A DNA stretch of 64,000 bases from Vibrio viridaestus. GTDB taxonomy: Bacteria > Pseudomonadota > Gammaproteobacteria > Enterobacterales > Vibrionaceae. The position numbers were made by a program, and so were the translations under genes. The notes below the pieces were generated by a model. It did not search any database. It saw only the letters and a program-made list of their open reading frames with translations, and was not told the origin of the DNA. Below, one piece after another: positions 37,828-46,267 of this stretch (position 1 is the stretch's first letter; each line of letters begins with the position of its first letter). The stretch is taken from the NCBI RefSeq assembly GCF_003856525.1, contig NZ_RJVQ01000001.1, forward strand, positions 434,001 through 498,000, written 5' to 3'.

Positions 37828-38364
37828 TTATTGGTTAAGCGGGATTCGATACAAATATTCGGTATCGTGCTCCCCTTTGAAATGGCGAATTTCATCAAGA
37901 AACGTGGTAACTTGACCTCGTTTACCGTGTGCCTTATCCAACTTTTTGAACAGGTTCCAAGAACCTTCGTTGTCTTCAGTAATTGTTGTTTCGATGCTGG
38001 CGACATTTCTAAGCTCATCGCGTATCAAAAGCTGCTGTAACATACGAAATGCAAGCCCTTGCCCTCTAGCCTTGGGATGAACCGCAACCTGCCAAATGAA
38101 TAACGTCTTTTCTTCATCAGGCTTTAAGTATGCGGAAATGAATCCAAGAGCCTTACCGTCTTGCTCAACAATCAAGCAGGTGTCTTGAAAATGCGTTGAT
38201 TGTAAAAAATTACAATACGCGGAGTTCTCGTCCAATGGTGGACAATTCGAGATTAATTCATGTATCTGCTTGCCATCGCTACGCGTTGGCTTCCTAAAAG
38301 TTGTACCGCTATTTTTTCTTTCTTGTTTTACAGGTTCTGCAACCCTTGGTGCTGAAGTAATCAT
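37828..38364 (-). CDS. ectA: Diaminobutyrate acetyltransferase
   Basis: About 178 residues. A GNAT enzyme acetylating diaminobutyrate: FRKPTRSDGKQIHELI, DENSAYCNFL, the acetyl-CoA loop VHPKARGQGLAFRML and ETTITEDNEGSWNLFKKL. Family proteins share this layout. The ATG at 38364 is preferred over an in-frame TTG at 38370, though the ribosome site is weak. First gene of ectABC-ask; its promoter lies in the AT-rich region shared back-to-back with qrr. Confidence 0.94.
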   Translation of the reverse strand: MITSAPRVAEPVKQERKNSGTTFRKPTRSDGKQIHELISNCPPLDENSAYCNFLQSTHFQDTCLIVEQDGKALGFISAYLKPDEEKTLFIWQVAVHPKARGQGLAFRMLQQLLIRDELRNVASIETTITEDNEGSWNLFKKLDKAHGKRGQVTTFLDEIRHFKGEHDTEYLYRIPLNQ

Positions 38365-38643
38365 GTTCAATCCATTAATTATTTAGAACTCTAACAAAAT
38401 TCCTTTACAACACTAACATAATAACGCCTCATTTCAAGGTTAATTTTAGGTAAAAATCGCATAATAACCTCTAAGTGATTGATATTTTAAGAATAAATAC
38501 AAGAAAATTAATTAAATCATTTAAATTAAATTATTTAGACATATAAATGAAATATTAGTTATTAACAATATTAAGTTTGTTCTCAAGATCAAATTTGCTC
38601 TAACAAGTAAGAATAAAATTATCATTAGCACTTTGACTCCCCC

Positions 38644-38669
38644 TTGCATTTTGCAATTGCAAATTGCAA
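38644..38669. promoter_or_regulatory. Two abutting perfect LuxO boxes
   Basis: TTGCATTTTGCAA (38644-38656) and TTGCAAATTGCAA (38657-38669) both match TTGCA-WWW-TGCAA exactly with no gap. They lie about 100-125 bp upstream of the qrr start, where phosphorylated LuxO acts as an enhancer for sigma-54 polymerase. Confidence 0.85.
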
Positions 38670-38741
38670 CAATCTTGCTAATAACATAGCCAACATGATG
38701 CACAATTAACCAAATTCAGACATTTAATCCCCCTTAAAATC

Positions 38742-38756
38742 TGGCATAGATCATGC
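38742..38756 (+). promoter_or_regulatory. Sigma-54 promoter of qrr (plus strand)
   Basis: TGGCATAGATCATGC gives -24 GG and -12 GC at the required 10-base separation. The -12 element is ATGC rather than TTGC. Twelve bases downstream is the inferred start at 38768. Confidence 0.85.
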
Positions 38757-38767
38757 TTAATATTAGA

Positions 38768-38874
38768 TGACCCTTTATTAGCTAAAGGGTCACCTAGCCA
38801 ACTGACGTTGTTAGTGAATTAAATTTGTTCACGAGTTATAACCACTTGTATATTTGTACAGGTGGTTTTTTTTT
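38768..38874 (+). ncRNA. qrr: Qrr quorum-regulatory small RNA
   Basis: A 107-nt gene with the full Qrr plan. It starts TGACCC with a perfect 9-bp stem (38769-38777 with 38783-38791). The canonical CACCTAGCCAACTGACG leads into the CTGACGTTGTTAGTGAA core (38802-38818), then TTGTTCACGAG, then a terminator hairpin AACCACTTGTA/TACAGGTGGTT and eight or more T. At low cell density LuxO-P drives it; with Hfq it targets luxR/hapR-class, luxO and other mRNAs. It is transcribed away from ectA toward the acyl-CoA synthetase-like gene. Confidence 0.95.
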
Positions 38875-38971
38875 GCTGTATTTACCACTATTAAGCAGGC
38901 AAATTTGACTTTCCGAGGTTATCTAATAAGACTTTAATCAATTACTTATAAAGATTAAGTAGGCAACCTAG

Positions 38972-40417
38972 ATGGACGATAGGAAAGCAAACTCAGTGAC
39001 TTTGGCAAACTACCCCATCAGTCATTCAGTGCATCAATTTATCCAACATATCAACATGCAGGGTGAAGCAATTTCAGACTACTCACAGCTTCTCCAATGG
39101 TCGATTTCCCATAGCCAAAGATTTTGGCAGGAAGTTTGGCAGTACTGTGATGTCATCGGGTATCGAGGAGAATGTGTGTTAGGAGAAAAAGTACCTTCAG
39201 AAAGAAGCTTTGATCCGCTGCTCGACTCCATTTGGTTTCCTGACGCTCAATTAAATTATGCGGAAAATCTTCTTTCATTCGCCTATCAAGAGCCTGAACG
39301 TGTTGCTATTTACTACTACAGTGAGAGTGGCGACGCCAAAACAATGACTTGGCAGGAGCTTTCAGATAAGGTATCTATCATTCAACAGTGGCTACAACAA
39401 AATCATATTGGCAAATCTGATGTTGTTGCCTCGATGTTGCCTGTCGGTATTGAGAATATCATTGCCTTTTTAGCAGTCAGTAGTCTTGGTGCTGTTTATT
39501 CATCAATAGCACCTGAATGTATTGATTCAACGGCAACGCCAACCTTACTCAAACAACTTCGCCCTAAAGCGATGTTTTGCGCGAATGGGTATATCGATGA
39601 TGGGAAAATAGTAGACCTCTCTCGCCTAAACCAACATATCTGTTCAGCATTAAGTTCCCTCAATATCGTATGTCAGGTAGAACACATCCGCTATGATGAA
39701 GAAAGTAATGATTTCAATGACGACTTTTCTGACTGGGAAGCCGTGCTGGCGAGTTACATTCCAAGAAGCCTCAAGTACGAACGTGTCTGGTTTAACGCCC
39801 CTCTTTATTTATGTTGTGACGAGGAACAGATAATTCGAGAACACTCCGTAGGCACGGTGATATTAAATCATCTTAAAGATCAGCAACTACAGTTAGGAAT
39901 AACGGAGAAAACAGTTTGCTATTCTTCGTTCAAAATGTCTGATCCACGAACGCTATGGTCTCTTACAATGTTAGCAAGTGGCGCATCATTAGTCCTATAT
40001 GAAGGTAATCCAGCATTTCCTTCAACTGAACGATTTTTTAAATCATTGCAAGAATCGAGTACTAACTTTCTTTTTATTGAAAGCACGCTAGTCAATAAGC
40101 TAACAGGAGCCGTGGGCTCAATAGCCACATTTGAGAGCGTATTACCAGAAATAAGTACGGCTTTGCTTCCTGAATCAGATTGGGATGCAGCAAATCAGGA
40201 CAAACTACGCAGCGTGTTTGGTCACCAGGTCAAACTGATAGGAGGAGCCTTTAACAACTCAGATTGTGAAACTTTGTATTTTGTACAATATGCCGATCAT
40301 GCAAACGAGCGTTTCACGGCTTTAGGCTATCAACTAGATAAATCACAGCCATTTAAAAGCTTAAATATCTATCCACACTCGTCCAAACTGCTGAAACCTA
40401 GTATGCATGAAGACTAA
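38972..40417 (+). CDS. Degenerate acetoacetyl-CoA synthetase-like protein (pseudoenzyme)
   Basis: 481 residues, versus about 650 for acetoacetyl-CoA synthetase. The N-terminal half is clearly of that family (FWQEVWQYCDVIG, WFPDAQLNYAENLL, VASMLPVGIENIIAFLAVSSLGAVYSS, split only by description). Where the family has the phosphate-binding SSGTTGxPK motif, this has CCDEEQIIREHSVGTV. The later SGGTD-type substrate motif and the whole C-terminal lid domain are missing. The reading frame is intact, so it may be a retained pseudoenzyme rather than a dead gene. It starts 97 bp after qrr ends. Confidence 0.75.
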   Translation: MDDRKANSVTLANYPISHSVHQFIQHINMQGEAISDYSQLLQWSISHSQRFWQEVWQYCDVIGYRGECVLGEKVPSERSFDPLLDSIWFPDAQLNYAENLLSFAYQEPERVAIYYYSESGDAKTMTWQELSDKVSIIQQWLQQNHIGKSDVVASMLPVGIENIIAFLAVSSLGAVYSSIAPECIDSTATPTLLKQLRPKAMFCANGYIDDGKIVDLSRLNQHICSALSSLNIVCQVEHIRYDEESNDFNDDFSDWEAVLASYIPRSLKYERVWFNAPLYLCCDEEQIIREHSVGTVILNHLKDQQLQLGITEKTVCYSSFKMSDPRTLWSLTMLASGASLVLYEGNPAFPSTERFFKSLQESSTNFLFIESTLVNKLTGAVGSIATFESVLPEISTALLPESDWDAANQDKLRSVFGHQVKLIGGAFNNSDCETLYFVQYADHANERFTALGYQLDKSQPFKSLNIYPHSSKLLKPSMHED

Positions 40418-40429
40418 AATCATAAAAGA

Positions 40430-40453
40430 AAAGGTGACATTTCAGTCACCTTT
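40430..40453 (+). terminator. Hairpin terminator
   Basis: AAAGGTGAC/GTCACCTTT stem with an ATTTCA loop, 13 bp after the stop of the synthetase-like gene; a T-rich stretch follows. Confidence 0.8.
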
Positions 40454-40579
40454 CTATTTAGTTTTTAATTTTCGCTATTCTTTCTAGCCATTGTTATTAG
40501 TGGTGTTACTAACTCAGTATCAGCGATATTGAAAACTCATAGATAAAGACAGGTTAAAAACCTATTCCGTTTTAGAAAC

Positions 40580-42001
40580 TCAACTATTAAAGCGCTTTAA
40601 TTCAACCAAAAACGTGTTCTTATCCTCACTTCTTGGTAAAAGTTCAATTTTTCCATTGTGCAGCTCCACTATATCTTTTGTTATTGCCAAACCAAGACCT
40701 GCACCATCTCCTCGCTCTCGATTAGAACGATAAAAACTCTCAAACAGTTTTTCACGAGTTTCATCACTCACATTAGCCCCAGTATCAGAGACAAAGACAT
40801 TTACAAAATCGTCATCATCAAATTTTATATCAACGCTGATTTGAGTGTTATTACCGGAATACCGAATTGCATTATCGACTAAGTTTGTGAAGAGTAGGCG
40901 TAAAAATGATTCATCACCCTCGACTATTACATCCTCACCGATAAAGGATAAATCCTGGCTATTTTTCAACGCGAGTGGCACAAGATCAGATATCACTTCA
41001 CGCAACAAAGAAGACAGGTCAATATTGGAAAAATGAAGTTCATGCACACTCTCAACTCTTGCCAAAGTGAGCAGTTGCTGAATAAGACGGTCCGAACGCT
41101 CAATGCCTCTGATCATCTGTTTAAAATCTGAATTTAATTCTTCCTTAGTTCGGCTGAGCTGTGCATTTTCGACATTCAATCTAAGTACTGCCAATGGCGT
41201 TTTAAGTTCGTGCGCCGCCATTCGAGTAAAGCGCTTTTCTCTCTTCCAAGCATTAGCAAGTTCATCAAGAAGGGAGTTAAGTGCGTTAACAAGTGGCGAT
41301 AGCTCAGTAGTATCTTGACTAACGGATATTGCATCTAGCTTGTTTACACTCCGCTGCATAATAGCCCAACGTAACTCGGCTATCGGCTTAAAATTACGTT
41401 CTATCAACCAGAACAGCAAAAATGCAATGAAAGGAACTAAGATAACCTGTGGTAATAAACTCGATAATGCTAATTCAGCCATCATTTCATTACGGATAGA
41501 TTGTTTTTCCGCGACAATAATGTACAGATTATTTTTAATTCCGTCTTGAGATATATCGTGCAATTGGAAAAAGCGCCACTCTTGCCCATCAGCGAAGGTA
41601 TATCCGAAACCGGAAAACTCATCACTATGAGGAATAGGACCCGCCTTGGGTTGTGAGTTCCAAACTAGGCGATTATCGCGGTATACCCGAATAAGGATAT
41701 TCTCTTCATAAGGATGACCATAGGTTGTACTCTTATCACTTCCTTTTGCAAGCGTCTTAATTTGCTCAAGCCAGTGTTCTAAGCGTTTGTTGGACTGCTG
41801 AAGATTGATGTCATTGTTATCAGATGCGACTGTCAAAAGGAACAGTTTTGCTGTTTGACTTAAGCGTGCATCGTAAACTTCATAAACCTCGTGTCTCGAA
41901 GATTGGTAGCTAAAGTAAAGAGCTACACACATGAATATTAGCGTGAGAGAAATGACCGAATAAGTCAGTCGACGCTTAATTGAGTAGGGTTTATTTTTCA
42001 A
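40580..42001 (-). CDS. Sensor histidine kinase (QseC/PmrB-type)
   Basis: A 473-residue kinase: transmembrane near 12-30, periplasmic domain to about 175, transmembrane near 178-200, HAMP, HisKA with AAHELKTPLAVLRL, and HATPase with LVDNAIRYS and GDGAGLGLAITK. It overlaps its response regulator gene by 11 bp and is the last gene of the seven-gene operon that begins at 46864. It probably senses a ligand linked to that pathway. Confidence 0.9.
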   Translation of the reverse strand: MKNKPYSIKRRLTYSVISLTLIFMCVALYFSYQSSRHEVYEVYDARLSQTAKLFLLTVASDNNDINLQQSNKRLEHWLEQIKTLAKGSDKSTTYGHPYEENILIRVYRDNRLVWNSQPKAGPIPHSDEFSGFGYTFADGQEWRFFQLHDISQDGIKNNLYIIVAEKQSIRNEMMAELALSSLLPQVILVPFIAFLLFWLIERNFKPIAELRWAIMQRSVNKLDAISVSQDTTELSPLVNALNSLLDELANAWKREKRFTRMAAHELKTPLAVLRLNVENAQLSRTKEELNSDFKQMIRGIERSDRLIQQLLTLARVESVHELHFSNIDLSSLLREVISDLVPLALKNSQDLSFIGEDVIVEGDESFLRLLFTNLVDNAIRYSGNNTQISVDIKFDDDDFVNVFVSDTGANVSDETREKLFESFYRSNRERGDGAGLGLAITKDIVELHNGKIELLPRSEDKNTFLVELKRFNS

Positions 42002-42647
42002 TGATATAACCCACCCCGCGGATATTTTTAATAACCGATGAGTCTATCTTACGACGAAGATTATGGATATGCACCTCAATCGAATTATCGCTCCCGCCAT
42101 CATCCCATCCGTGTAAAGACTGAATCAGCTGGTCTTTACTCAATACTCTCCCTGCACAACTTATAAGCGTAGAAAGAATCTTATATTCATTAACGGTTAA
42201 TTTTAGAGTGTTCCCTTGAAAACTTACGGACTGATTATCGAGATTTAGTAATAATTCTTGTACCTCGATATTATTTTCCGTCGTCCCGGATAGCCTGCGA
42301 ATCATCACTCGGAGACGCGCAAGAAGTTCCTCTAACGCAAAAGGTTTTACAAGATAATCGTCAGCCCCATTATCAAGCCCACGGACTCTATCCTCGATTT
42401 CGTCTCTCGCGGTTAGAATCATGACAGGAATCGAAAATCCAGCTTGTCTAACCTGCTTTAGGACGTTAAAACCACTGATATCAGGTAGCATGATATCTAA
42501 TATCATAGCGGTGAACGTCTCCGTTTTTAGAGCGGATACAACCCCCGCACCTCTCTCCAGCCAGTCTACGGTGTATCCCTGTCGAGAAAGAGATGCCACC
42601 ATCGATTCACCTAACATGACATCATCTTCAACTAAAAGAATTCTCAC
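41991..42647 (-). CDS. OmpR-family response regulator
   Basis: 218 residues: receiver (ILLVEDDVMLGESMV, acceptor in AMILDIMLPDISG, Lys in YLVKPF) and a winged-helix DNA-binding domain ending VHIHNLRRKI..IRGVGYI. It overlaps the kinase gene and follows the TPR gene by 2 bp. Likely controls the operon that contains it. Confidence 0.93.
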   Translation of the reverse strand: MRILLVEDDVMLGESMVASLSRQGYTVDWLERGAGVVSALKTETFTAMILDIMLPDISGFNVLKQVRQAGFSIPVMILTARDEIEDRVRGLDNGADDYLVKPFALEELLARLRVMIRRLSGTTENNIEVQELLLNLDNQSVSFQGNTLKLTVNEYKILSTLISCAGRVLSKDQLIQSLHGWDDGGSDNSIEVHIHNLRRKIDSSVIKNIRGVGYIIEK

Positions 42648-42649
42648 GA

Positions 42650-43282
42650 TTATTTTAATTCCGCTAAACGTTTTTTAATTTCTTGCTGTCGCCCCTGATC
42701 CGCCAACTCACGCCCGGGTCTTGGGGAAGCATTAAGAGCCTTAGTTAAATATATGATAGCTTTATCGTTTCTACCATCTTCAGCTAAGAAATCACCATAG
42801 AAATAATTAGGGTCGATCCCATCAGGGTTAATTTCTAATGCTTTTTTAAGAAGCTGCTCTGCTTTATCGTCATCACCAAAGGCAACAGGCCAACCGGGAA
42901 CTTTATAATAAAGCGAGCCAAGACTAGTATACGCAGACCCGTCTAATGCTTTAGGATCTGCATCTATCGCGTCCTCAAGAAGTTTTTTTGCTTCTTTCAC
43001 TAAAGGAAGAGCCCCGAGCCCGCCCTTAGCACCGGCTAAAGAACTTTTGTTAATGGCTAACCATATTTTTAGATCGGTCCTGTCAGGCGCATTGGAAACA
43101 GCTTGTTGATTACGTTTGATCAAATTTTCAAAACAAAAGATCTGATTGTCTTCGTCTTTACTTTGATACTGACACTCCGCCCATTTTTTCTGAATGCCAG
43201 TCAAAGGGTCAGGGATAGATGCTTGAGCATAAAATGTGCTCATCGATACCGCTATAATCGGTAAAATAACGAAAAATTTCAT
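42650..43282 (-). CDS. Secreted TPR protein
   Basis: A 210-residue protein with a signal peptide (FFVILPIIAVSMSTFYAQA) and TPR-like helices (AKKLLEDAIDADPKALDGSA, AEQLLKKALEINPDGIDPNY, KAIIYLTKALNASPRPGREL). Periplasmic by prediction. It sits 9 bp after the SDR gene and 2 bp before the regulator gene, inside the operon. Possible role: a periplasmic scaffold or sensor partner for the kinase. Confidence 0.78.
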   Translation of the reverse strand: MKFFVILPIIAVSMSTFYAQASIPDPLTGIQKKWAECQYQSKDEDNQIFCFENLIKRNQQAVSNAPDRTDLKIWLAINKSSLAGAKGGLGALPLVKEAKKLLEDAIDADPKALDGSAYTSLGSLYYKVPGWPVAFGDDDKAEQLLKKALEINPDGIDPNYFYGDFLAEDGRNDKAIIYLTKALNASPRPGRELADQGRQQEIKKRLAELK

Positions 43283-43291
43283 GAGATGCTC

Positions 43292-44104
43292 CTAATTCCT
43301 CGCCGCTGTAATATATCGATAAATGACAGGTAACTGCTTATGAATCGATCGTGATACAACGTTTGGGAGTAATTGATTTATGCGCACAAAGAGTTTTTCA
43401 GGCCATCCTAACCAGTGACATGACGCCTCTCTTTCAACGATATGCAACGCTTTCTTGGCAACATATTCAGGTAAATCAACGTGGTTCTTAAGTTCAGTAT
43501 TTAAATTATTAACAGAGTGAGAATTCAAGGAAGTTTTGGTCGCTCGAGGGGCGAGATACAGCACTTTGATATTCGAGCCATAAAGTTCCCGATTGAGCGC
43601 CTCACTAAAACGATATAAACCCGCTTTAGCCGCGCCATATACGGTATAGCCCGGATAGCCAATACCGCCAAAAGTAGAGCCAATATTAAGAATTATCCCT
43701 GGCTGCTTGAGCCAACCACAGATTGCCAGTTTGCTAATTAGAATTGGTGCGACGAGATTTAACGCTATTTCGCTCTCAATATTATCCATCTCACGTCGGC
43801 TGAGCAGTTGAAACTGGTTAGAGCCCGCGTTATTAATCACGATGTCTATGCGCTGCCCTGAAGTGGAAACTCTCTCTTGGATTCGTCGGTCTAAATCACT
43901 AATAGCGTCTGTTTTTGTAATGTCGCAAGGCATACAAATGTGTTGTTCTGCACTAGCAAGCTGGTTTTTTAATTGGCTTAACTTGCTTTCACTTCGCGAA
44001 ACTAAAATGAGCTTTGCTCCCTGTTCGGCAAACTGTCGTGCAATTTGCTCACCAATACCACCTGTTGCGCCAGTCAGTAAAACGACTTTACCTTTAACGT
44101 CCAT
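43292..44104 (-). CDS. Short-chain dehydrogenase/reductase
   Basis: About 270 residues from the ATG at 44104, behind CAGGAG. It has the NAD(P)-binding TGATGGIGEQIA, NNAG, and the catalytic Ser and YGAAKAG (YxxxK). Its start overlaps the end of the diiron-candidate gene by 11 bp. A longer frame would add 32 residues lying inside that gene and is rejected. Ending QLPVIYRYITA resembles membrane-associated acyl or ketone reductases. In this operon it would reduce an acyl- or keto-intermediate; the substrate is inference. Confidence 0.85.
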   Translation of the reverse strand: MDVKGKVVLLTGATGGIGEQIARQFAEQGAKLILVSRSESKLSQLKNQLASAEQHICMPCDITKTDAISDLDRRIQERVSTSGQRIDIVINNAGSNQFQLLSRREMDNIESEIALNLVAPILISKLAICGWLKQPGIILNIGSTFGGIGYPGYTVYGAAKAGLYRFSEALNRELYGSNIKVLYLAPRATKTSLNSHSVNNLNTELKNHVDLPEYVAKKALHIVEREASCHWLGWPEKLFVRINQLLPNVVSRSIHKQLPVIYRYITAARN

Positions 44105-44756
44105 TATATTCTCCTGGGAGAGAACGAAGCATATTACCGTAAAGATGAAAAACCATATTTGCACTTGCAATAATGGCATTTTGATCTTCAACTGAATCAA
44201 TCTTATTTACGATTTCTGCGAAGAACTGAATATGGTCTTGATCGAGTTCACTATGCGATGAAAGGTAAGTCAGTGCAGAATTGGGCAAAGCTAAAATATC
44301 TCGTACCTGTTTAGCAATCTGTCCACCGATACCGACACTAGTCCCTTCAAGCACCCAAACCATACCAAAAAATCCGATAGGATTTTGACGATCAATCTGA
44401 TGATATAAATAAGATGTCATAAGCTCGATATCACGACCCGGATGACCAAATTCAGTCAGATCTGAATCACATCCACAAGCTCGTAAATCATTCAGAATCC
44501 ACTGTTGATGTCCTTTTTCTTCATCGATGTATTCTGCGATAGCTTCTCTTAACCACTCATAGTTCGCTGGCAAACGACTACCACACGCCATAAGCAAAGG
44601 TACCGTATGCTTAACATGATGATAAGCTTGGCTGAGAAAGGCAGTATACTGGTCGAGAGTAATATTTCCTGCCAGACAGTTTCCTATAATTGGAGCCTGC
44701 AACATTTTCTCTCTGGCTCCGGCCGTTTCATTTATTAGTCTTTCAAAAAACATCAT
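44094..44756 (-). CDS. Heme-oxygenase-like diiron candidate (TenA/UndA-like)
   Basis: A 220-residue all-helical protein of the TenA/PqqC/heme-oxygenase-like fold. Possible iron ligands, by analogy with heme-oxygenase-like diiron oxidases, are His46/His47 (QAYHHVKH), Glu80xxHis83 (EEKGHQQW), Glu137 (WVLEGTS) and His168 to His175 (HSELDQDH). That set differs from plain TenA, which has a cysteine nucleophile, and supports an oxidase. It lies between the AMP-ligase and SDR genes, so the substrate may be an activated or free fatty or amino acid. Confidence 0.75.
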   Translation of the reverse strand: MMFFERLINETAGAREKMLQAPIIGNCLAGNITLDQYTAFLSQAYHHVKHTVPLLMACGSRLPANYEWLREAIAEYIDEEKGHQQWILNDLRACGCDSDLTEFGHPGRDIELMTSYLYHQIDRQNPIGFFGMVWVLEGTSVGIGGQIAKQVRDILALPNSALTYLSSHSELDQDHIQFFAEIVNKIDSVEDQNAIIASANMVFHLYGNMLRSLPGEYNGR

Positions 44757-44767
44757 AGAATCCTCTT

Positions 44768-46261
44768 TTAGTTGGCCTTAATTTCGCACATCGATAAATA
44801 AGCAGGACGCTGAACACTTTGTTTCCAGTGCTGCAATTGTTGCTGAATATCTTGCCTTTTGGGTCTGCAATTTTGGGTAAAAAGTGGGGTAATTTGCGAT
44901 GGGTCAGATACAACGGTAACGCTATGTATGCGAGCGTAGTCTGGCAATGTTTTATTTAACTCGTATAACGCTTCAACAATTTCTGGAACTTCGTTCCCTA
45001 TTACCATTGCCGATAAAGAATCTTCTCCCTCGCCAACAACAGTAATCTTGCGCAGACTTGTCCATGAGTATGCTTGAGTTTCAATCCATTCCGGGGAGAT
45101 ATTTCGACCAAAACTCGAGATAATGATATTTTTTTTACGCCCAATCACGCGCAAGAAACCACTTTCAGTCCATTCACCCATATCACCAGTAGGGTAAGTT
45201 GTGGCAGTGTACTTTTCGCCGAGATATCCGAGAAAACCAGGAGGAGAAACACAAATCTCCCCACTCTCGATAGTAACAGTATGATGATCAAGCGGCTTGC
45301 CGACCGTACCGACTTTTGCATGCTGCGGTGAGTTAACACTGACGACCGATGCACACTCGGAAAGACCGTAACCTTCATACACAGGAAGCTCTGCTAACTG
45401 AGCTTTTTCGAGAAGCGATAGAGGAACCTTAGCTCCGCCAACAGCAATAAACTTAAGTCCTCGCTTGAGCTCAGGTGCTTCGTGGGTTACCCACAAAAGA
45501 GCCTCCAACAACGCAGGTGTCAACACCAATGTAGCAGGTCTATATTGCTCAAGGGCAGCATAAAATTGTTGTGGGTTAAACTGACTCGAACCGATAAGAC
45601 CAACCTTATCACCAGACAAAATAACCGAGGGTATACCCGCTAGAATTGGTACATAAATGCCAGTAATATTTTCCAGTAATGTTGACAGAGGCAACATGAC
45701 CAAGTGTCGGTCATGATTCTGACTTAGTTGAGGTAATTGGTCATAGAGTGATTGTGATACTCTTCCTAACTGTTCTGCACTCAAGCACACGCCTTTAGGC
45801 GTTCCTGTTGATCCTGACGTAAAGGTAATTTTAGCTGTTCCTTCCAATACGTTATCTGGTGAGAAACCGGTCAAAGTTTGGATATCAACATTTGGTGAGA
45901 GTTGCCCAAGGCAAAGCTCGGAAGACGAGCGGTTAGTCGTAACAAGACAATCAATACCTGCGCTTCGATAGAGATGTTGCTTTTGCGATTCACTAAAAAA
46001 TACTGGCACGGGTACACAAGCAACATTAGCTGCTAATGCAGACAAATCTGCAATTAGCCACTCATATCCATTCTCGATCTCAATAGCAACACAGCGTACG
46101 TCGTTGCGAGTAAGTAGGCTAGAGACTCTATCGACTTCATCTATAAGTTGTTTATAGGTAATTAGCCGATCACTATTTGTTAAAACTTCTGTCGTGACAA
46201 ACGCGAGCTCATGGGGTCTTTCAGAGGCAAGTATCCGTAATCGTTCAATTATATTAGACAT
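44768..46261 (-). CDS. AMP-forming acyl-CoA synthetase/ligase family protein
   Basis: 497 residues, an adenylate-forming enzyme. P-loop TFTSGSTGTPKGVCLS, then VYEGYGLSECASVVSVN, YPTGDMGEW and a final RPKRQDIQ with the lid lysine region. There is no carrier domain. It lies 6 bp after the hemolysin-family gene and 11 bp before the diiron candidate. It probably activates a carboxylic acid for the pathway. Confidence 0.88.
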   Translation of the reverse strand: MSNIIERLRILASERPHELAFVTTEVLTNSDRLITYKQLIDEVDRVSSLLTRNDVRCVAIEIENGYEWLIADLSALAANVACVPVPVFFSESQKQHLYRSAGIDCLVTTNRSSSELCLGQLSPNVDIQTLTGFSPDNVLEGTAKITFTSGSTGTPKGVCLSAEQLGRVSQSLYDQLPQLSQNHDRHLVMLPLSTLLENITGIYVPILAGIPSVILSGDKVGLIGSSQFNPQQFYAALEQYRPATLVLTPALLEALLWVTHEAPELKRGLKFIAVGGAKVPLSLLEKAQLAELPVYEGYGLSECASVVSVNSPQHAKVGTVGKPLDHHTVTIESGEICVSPPGFLGYLGEKYTATTYPTGDMGEWTESGFLRVIGRKKNIIISSFGRNISPEWIETQAYSWTSLRKITVVGEGEDSLSAMVIGNEVPEIVEALYELNKTLPDYARIHSVTVVSDPSQITPLFTQNCRPKRQDIQQQLQHWKQSVQRPAYLSMCEIKAN

Positions 46262-46267
46262 GATTGG

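Larger units (their letters stand above)
38371..38767. other. Intergenic region between ectA and qrr
   Basis: About 400 bp, strongly AT-rich in the ectA-proximal 250 bp, where the ectoine promoter must lie. The qrr-proximal part has two LuxO boxes and the sigma-54 promoter (listed separately). Short frames here show no ribosome site or domain. Confidence 0.7.

Noticed and set aside
38640-38670. TTGCAA-rich run as a simple repeat
   Set aside because: The periodic TTGCA/TGCAA units resolve into two exact LuxO palindromes upstream of qrr.
38521-38703. 60-codon minus-strand frame between ectA and qrr
   Set aside because: AT-rich, overlaps the LuxO boxes, no ribosome site or recognised sequence.
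43842-44195. 117-codon plus-strand frame over the SDR gene
   Set aside because: Antisense shadow; the SDR motifs TGATGGIG and YxxxK confirm the other strand.
44105-44200. N-terminal 32-residue extension of the SDR protein
   Set aside because: It lies wholly inside the upstream diiron-candidate gene and lacks a ribosome site, while CAGGAG precedes the ATG at 44104.
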